Made by a program: the position numbers and the translations under genes. The notes under the pieces were generated by a model. The model saw only the letters and a list, made by a program, of their open reading frames with translations, was not told the DNA's origin and searched no databases. DNA of 64,000 bases from Bacteroidetes oral taxon 274 str. F0058 (lineage in GTDB: Bacteria; Bacteroidota; Bacteroidia; Bacteroidales; Paludibacteraceae). The stretch lies in assembly GCA_000163695.1 (NCBI GenBank), contig GG774889.1, positions 4,560 through 68,559 of the forward strand. Reading direction: 5' to 3'. Of the stretch, positions 63,332 through 64,000 are shown piece after piece (position 1 is the first letter of the stretch; the number at the start of each line of letters is the position of its first letter).

Positions 63332-63556
63332 CTATTTTTTTACAATAACAATAATAGTAGTAGTGCCACTTTTATCTTTAACAACGACGACAATAACAGT
63401 TTTGTTATTACGTTCAACCGATGAAACTTGGTCTACCGATGCAAAATTTTCAACTACCGCTTCCTGTTGAAGCATTACACTCTCCGTTGCTCCTGCCTTG
63501 GGGGCAAACAACATAGCAGTTGCTATTACTGCTAATGATACAAACAGTTTTTTCAT
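63332..63556 (-). CDS. Small secreted protein
   Basis: A 74-residue protein with a clear signal peptide (MKKLFVSLAVIATAMLFAPK, cleavage after about AGA). The mature part of about 50 residues contains short valine/isoleucine-rich strands (KTVIVVVVKDKSGTTTIIVI). It could be a surface or periplasmic beta-strand peptide. It has an exact promoter -7 element (63615-63622), a 5' stem-loop and a downstream terminator, suggesting strong and regulated expression. Family not recognised. Confidence 0.7.
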   Translation of the reverse strand: MKKLFVSLAVIATAMLFAPKAGATESVMLQQEAVVENFASVDQVSSVERNNKTVIVVVVKDKSGTTTIIVIVKK

Positions 63557-63587
63557 TTTTTTGATTAAATTTATTTAGTTAATACTA

Positions 63588-63610
63588 CAGAGGTATTATC
63601 AATACCTCTG
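63588..63610 (-). promoter_or_regulatory. Perfect stem-loop at the 5' end of the small secreted protein mRNA
   Basis: CAGAGGTATT (63588-63597) and AATACCTCTG (63601-63610) form a 10-bp stem with a 3-nt loop. Given the -7 element at 63615-63622, transcription would start at about the first base of the stem. Confidence 0.55.
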
Positions 63611-63614
63611 GTTA

Positions 63615-63622
63615 CAAAGATA
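63615..63622 (-). promoter_or_regulatory. Promoter -7 element for the small secreted protein operon
   Basis: TATCTTTG on the minus strand, exact match to TAnnTTTG, 59 bp before the ATG. Confidence 0.62.
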
Positions 63623-63663
63623 ATACAAAAAATTTTTTTCACCAAATATTTTTTCGTTTTTTA

Positions 63664-64000
63664 TGCGATTGTAGATTCAACTGACAAAGCTATAAAAAAG
63701 AGGGTTCAAGATAACTTTAAGGGGTGATTTCTGAAATTTTTGAGCAAAGTTAGGTATAAATTTTGATTTCTGTAATTGTATCTAAACTCACACTCCTTAA
63801 TATGTAGGTAAAATGTATGCCTGTGCACACCTCTGAACTTTGCCAATCGTACTTTACAAAGCCCCCAAAAGTTCTCTATTCCATTGATATGGTTATGTCC
63901 CAAAGCAAATTCATTTTCTCCATGTTTGACTCTGTAATGCCTCTTATAGCCGTAATTAACCAGCCCATCATAGCTTTTAAAACCGTCGGAATAAATAATT
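63664..64000 (-). mobile_element. IS1595-family insertion sequence, left part
   Basis: The element carries the IS1595-type transposase and continues beyond the window. Its border is placed at about 63664 because the 37 bp from there recur at 59274. No target-site duplication can be checked because the other end is outside. Confidence 0.65.
63706..64000 (-). CDS. IS1595-family (ISXO2-like) transposase, C-terminal part
   Basis: About 98 codons lie in the window. The reading enters from the right edge as IIYSDGFKSYDGLVNYGYKR, then HYRVKHGENEFALGHNHING, IENFWGLCKVRLAKFRGVHR and ends NHPLKLS. The SDG...Y..L...GY...V.HG pattern and HINGIENFWG...R are the second aspartate and the N/H-E region of the IS1595 DDE domain. 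The gene looks intact in the visible part and its N-terminal zinc-ribbon half lies outside the window. Confidence 0.88.
   Translation of the reverse strand, partial: IIYSDGFKSYDGLVNYGYKRHYRVKHGENEFALGHNHINGIENFWGLCKVRLAKFRGVHRHTFYLHIKECEFRYNYRNQNLYLTLLKNFRNHPLKLS

Overview
The window is from a Bacteroidales chromosome, most likely Porphyromonas or a close relative; I cannot name the species. The evidence is repeated matches to the Bacteroidetes promoter -7 element (TAnnTTTG) ahead of genes, a hmu haem-uptake cluster of the Porphyromonas type, GLPGLI and head-GIN proteins, BspA-like leucine-rich repeats, carboxypeptidase-regulatory/TonB outer-membrane proteins, and an etfB-etfA-acyl-CoA dehydrogenase operon.

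Layout. 1-5318: start of a glycosyltransferase, a small secreted protein, an ABC-2 permease, a stand-alone mreB, an FMN enoyl-ACP-reductase/nitronate-monooxygenase-like enzyme and nth. 5572-16903 (minus): a haem-acquisition operon in the order hmuR-hmuS-hmuY-hmuT-hmuU-hmuV followed by a BspA-like surface lipoprotein and closed by a strong terminator. HmuR would bring haem across the outer membrane, HmuY binds it at the surface, HmuS is the CobN-like chelatase homologue, and HmuT/U/V look like its inner-membrane energising partners. 17305-20228: phosphoglycolate phosphatase, a membrane GT2 and an OafA-type acyltransferase.

20250-37934 is a 17.7-kb AT-rich array of displaced Rhs tip / toxin / immunity modules, all on the plus strand. 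Each begins with a truncated piece of the Rhs core, runs into a different C-terminal toxin or its remains, and is followed by a different putative immunity gene. No full-length rhs gene is present. Toxin parts are often frameshifted or truncated while nearly all immunity genes are intact. Four copies of a hairpin repeat punctuate the array. 38022-42365 is a 4.3-kb cassette bounded by identical 20-bp direct repeats. It holds an AlwI-type restriction endonuclease and two DNA adenine methyltransferases, one fused to an XRE-type DNA-binding domain.

42388-46198 (minus) is the etfB-etfA-acyl-CoA dehydrogenase operon with a clear promoter and terminator. 46335-51619 carries a SUKH-like orphan immunity protein and assorted small genes. 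51913-56367 holds dnaE and a CYTH protein. 56405-59112 holds a head-GIN lipoprotein and a LytS/LytTR two-component pair. 59113-59848 is gene-poor, with a solo IS-end-like sequence, an IS30-type HTH fragment and a promoter reading into five 21-bp tandem repeats. 59847-63622 (minus) encodes a small secreted protein, a GLPGLI protein and a large TonB-type outer-membrane protein. The window ends inside an IS1595-family transposase.
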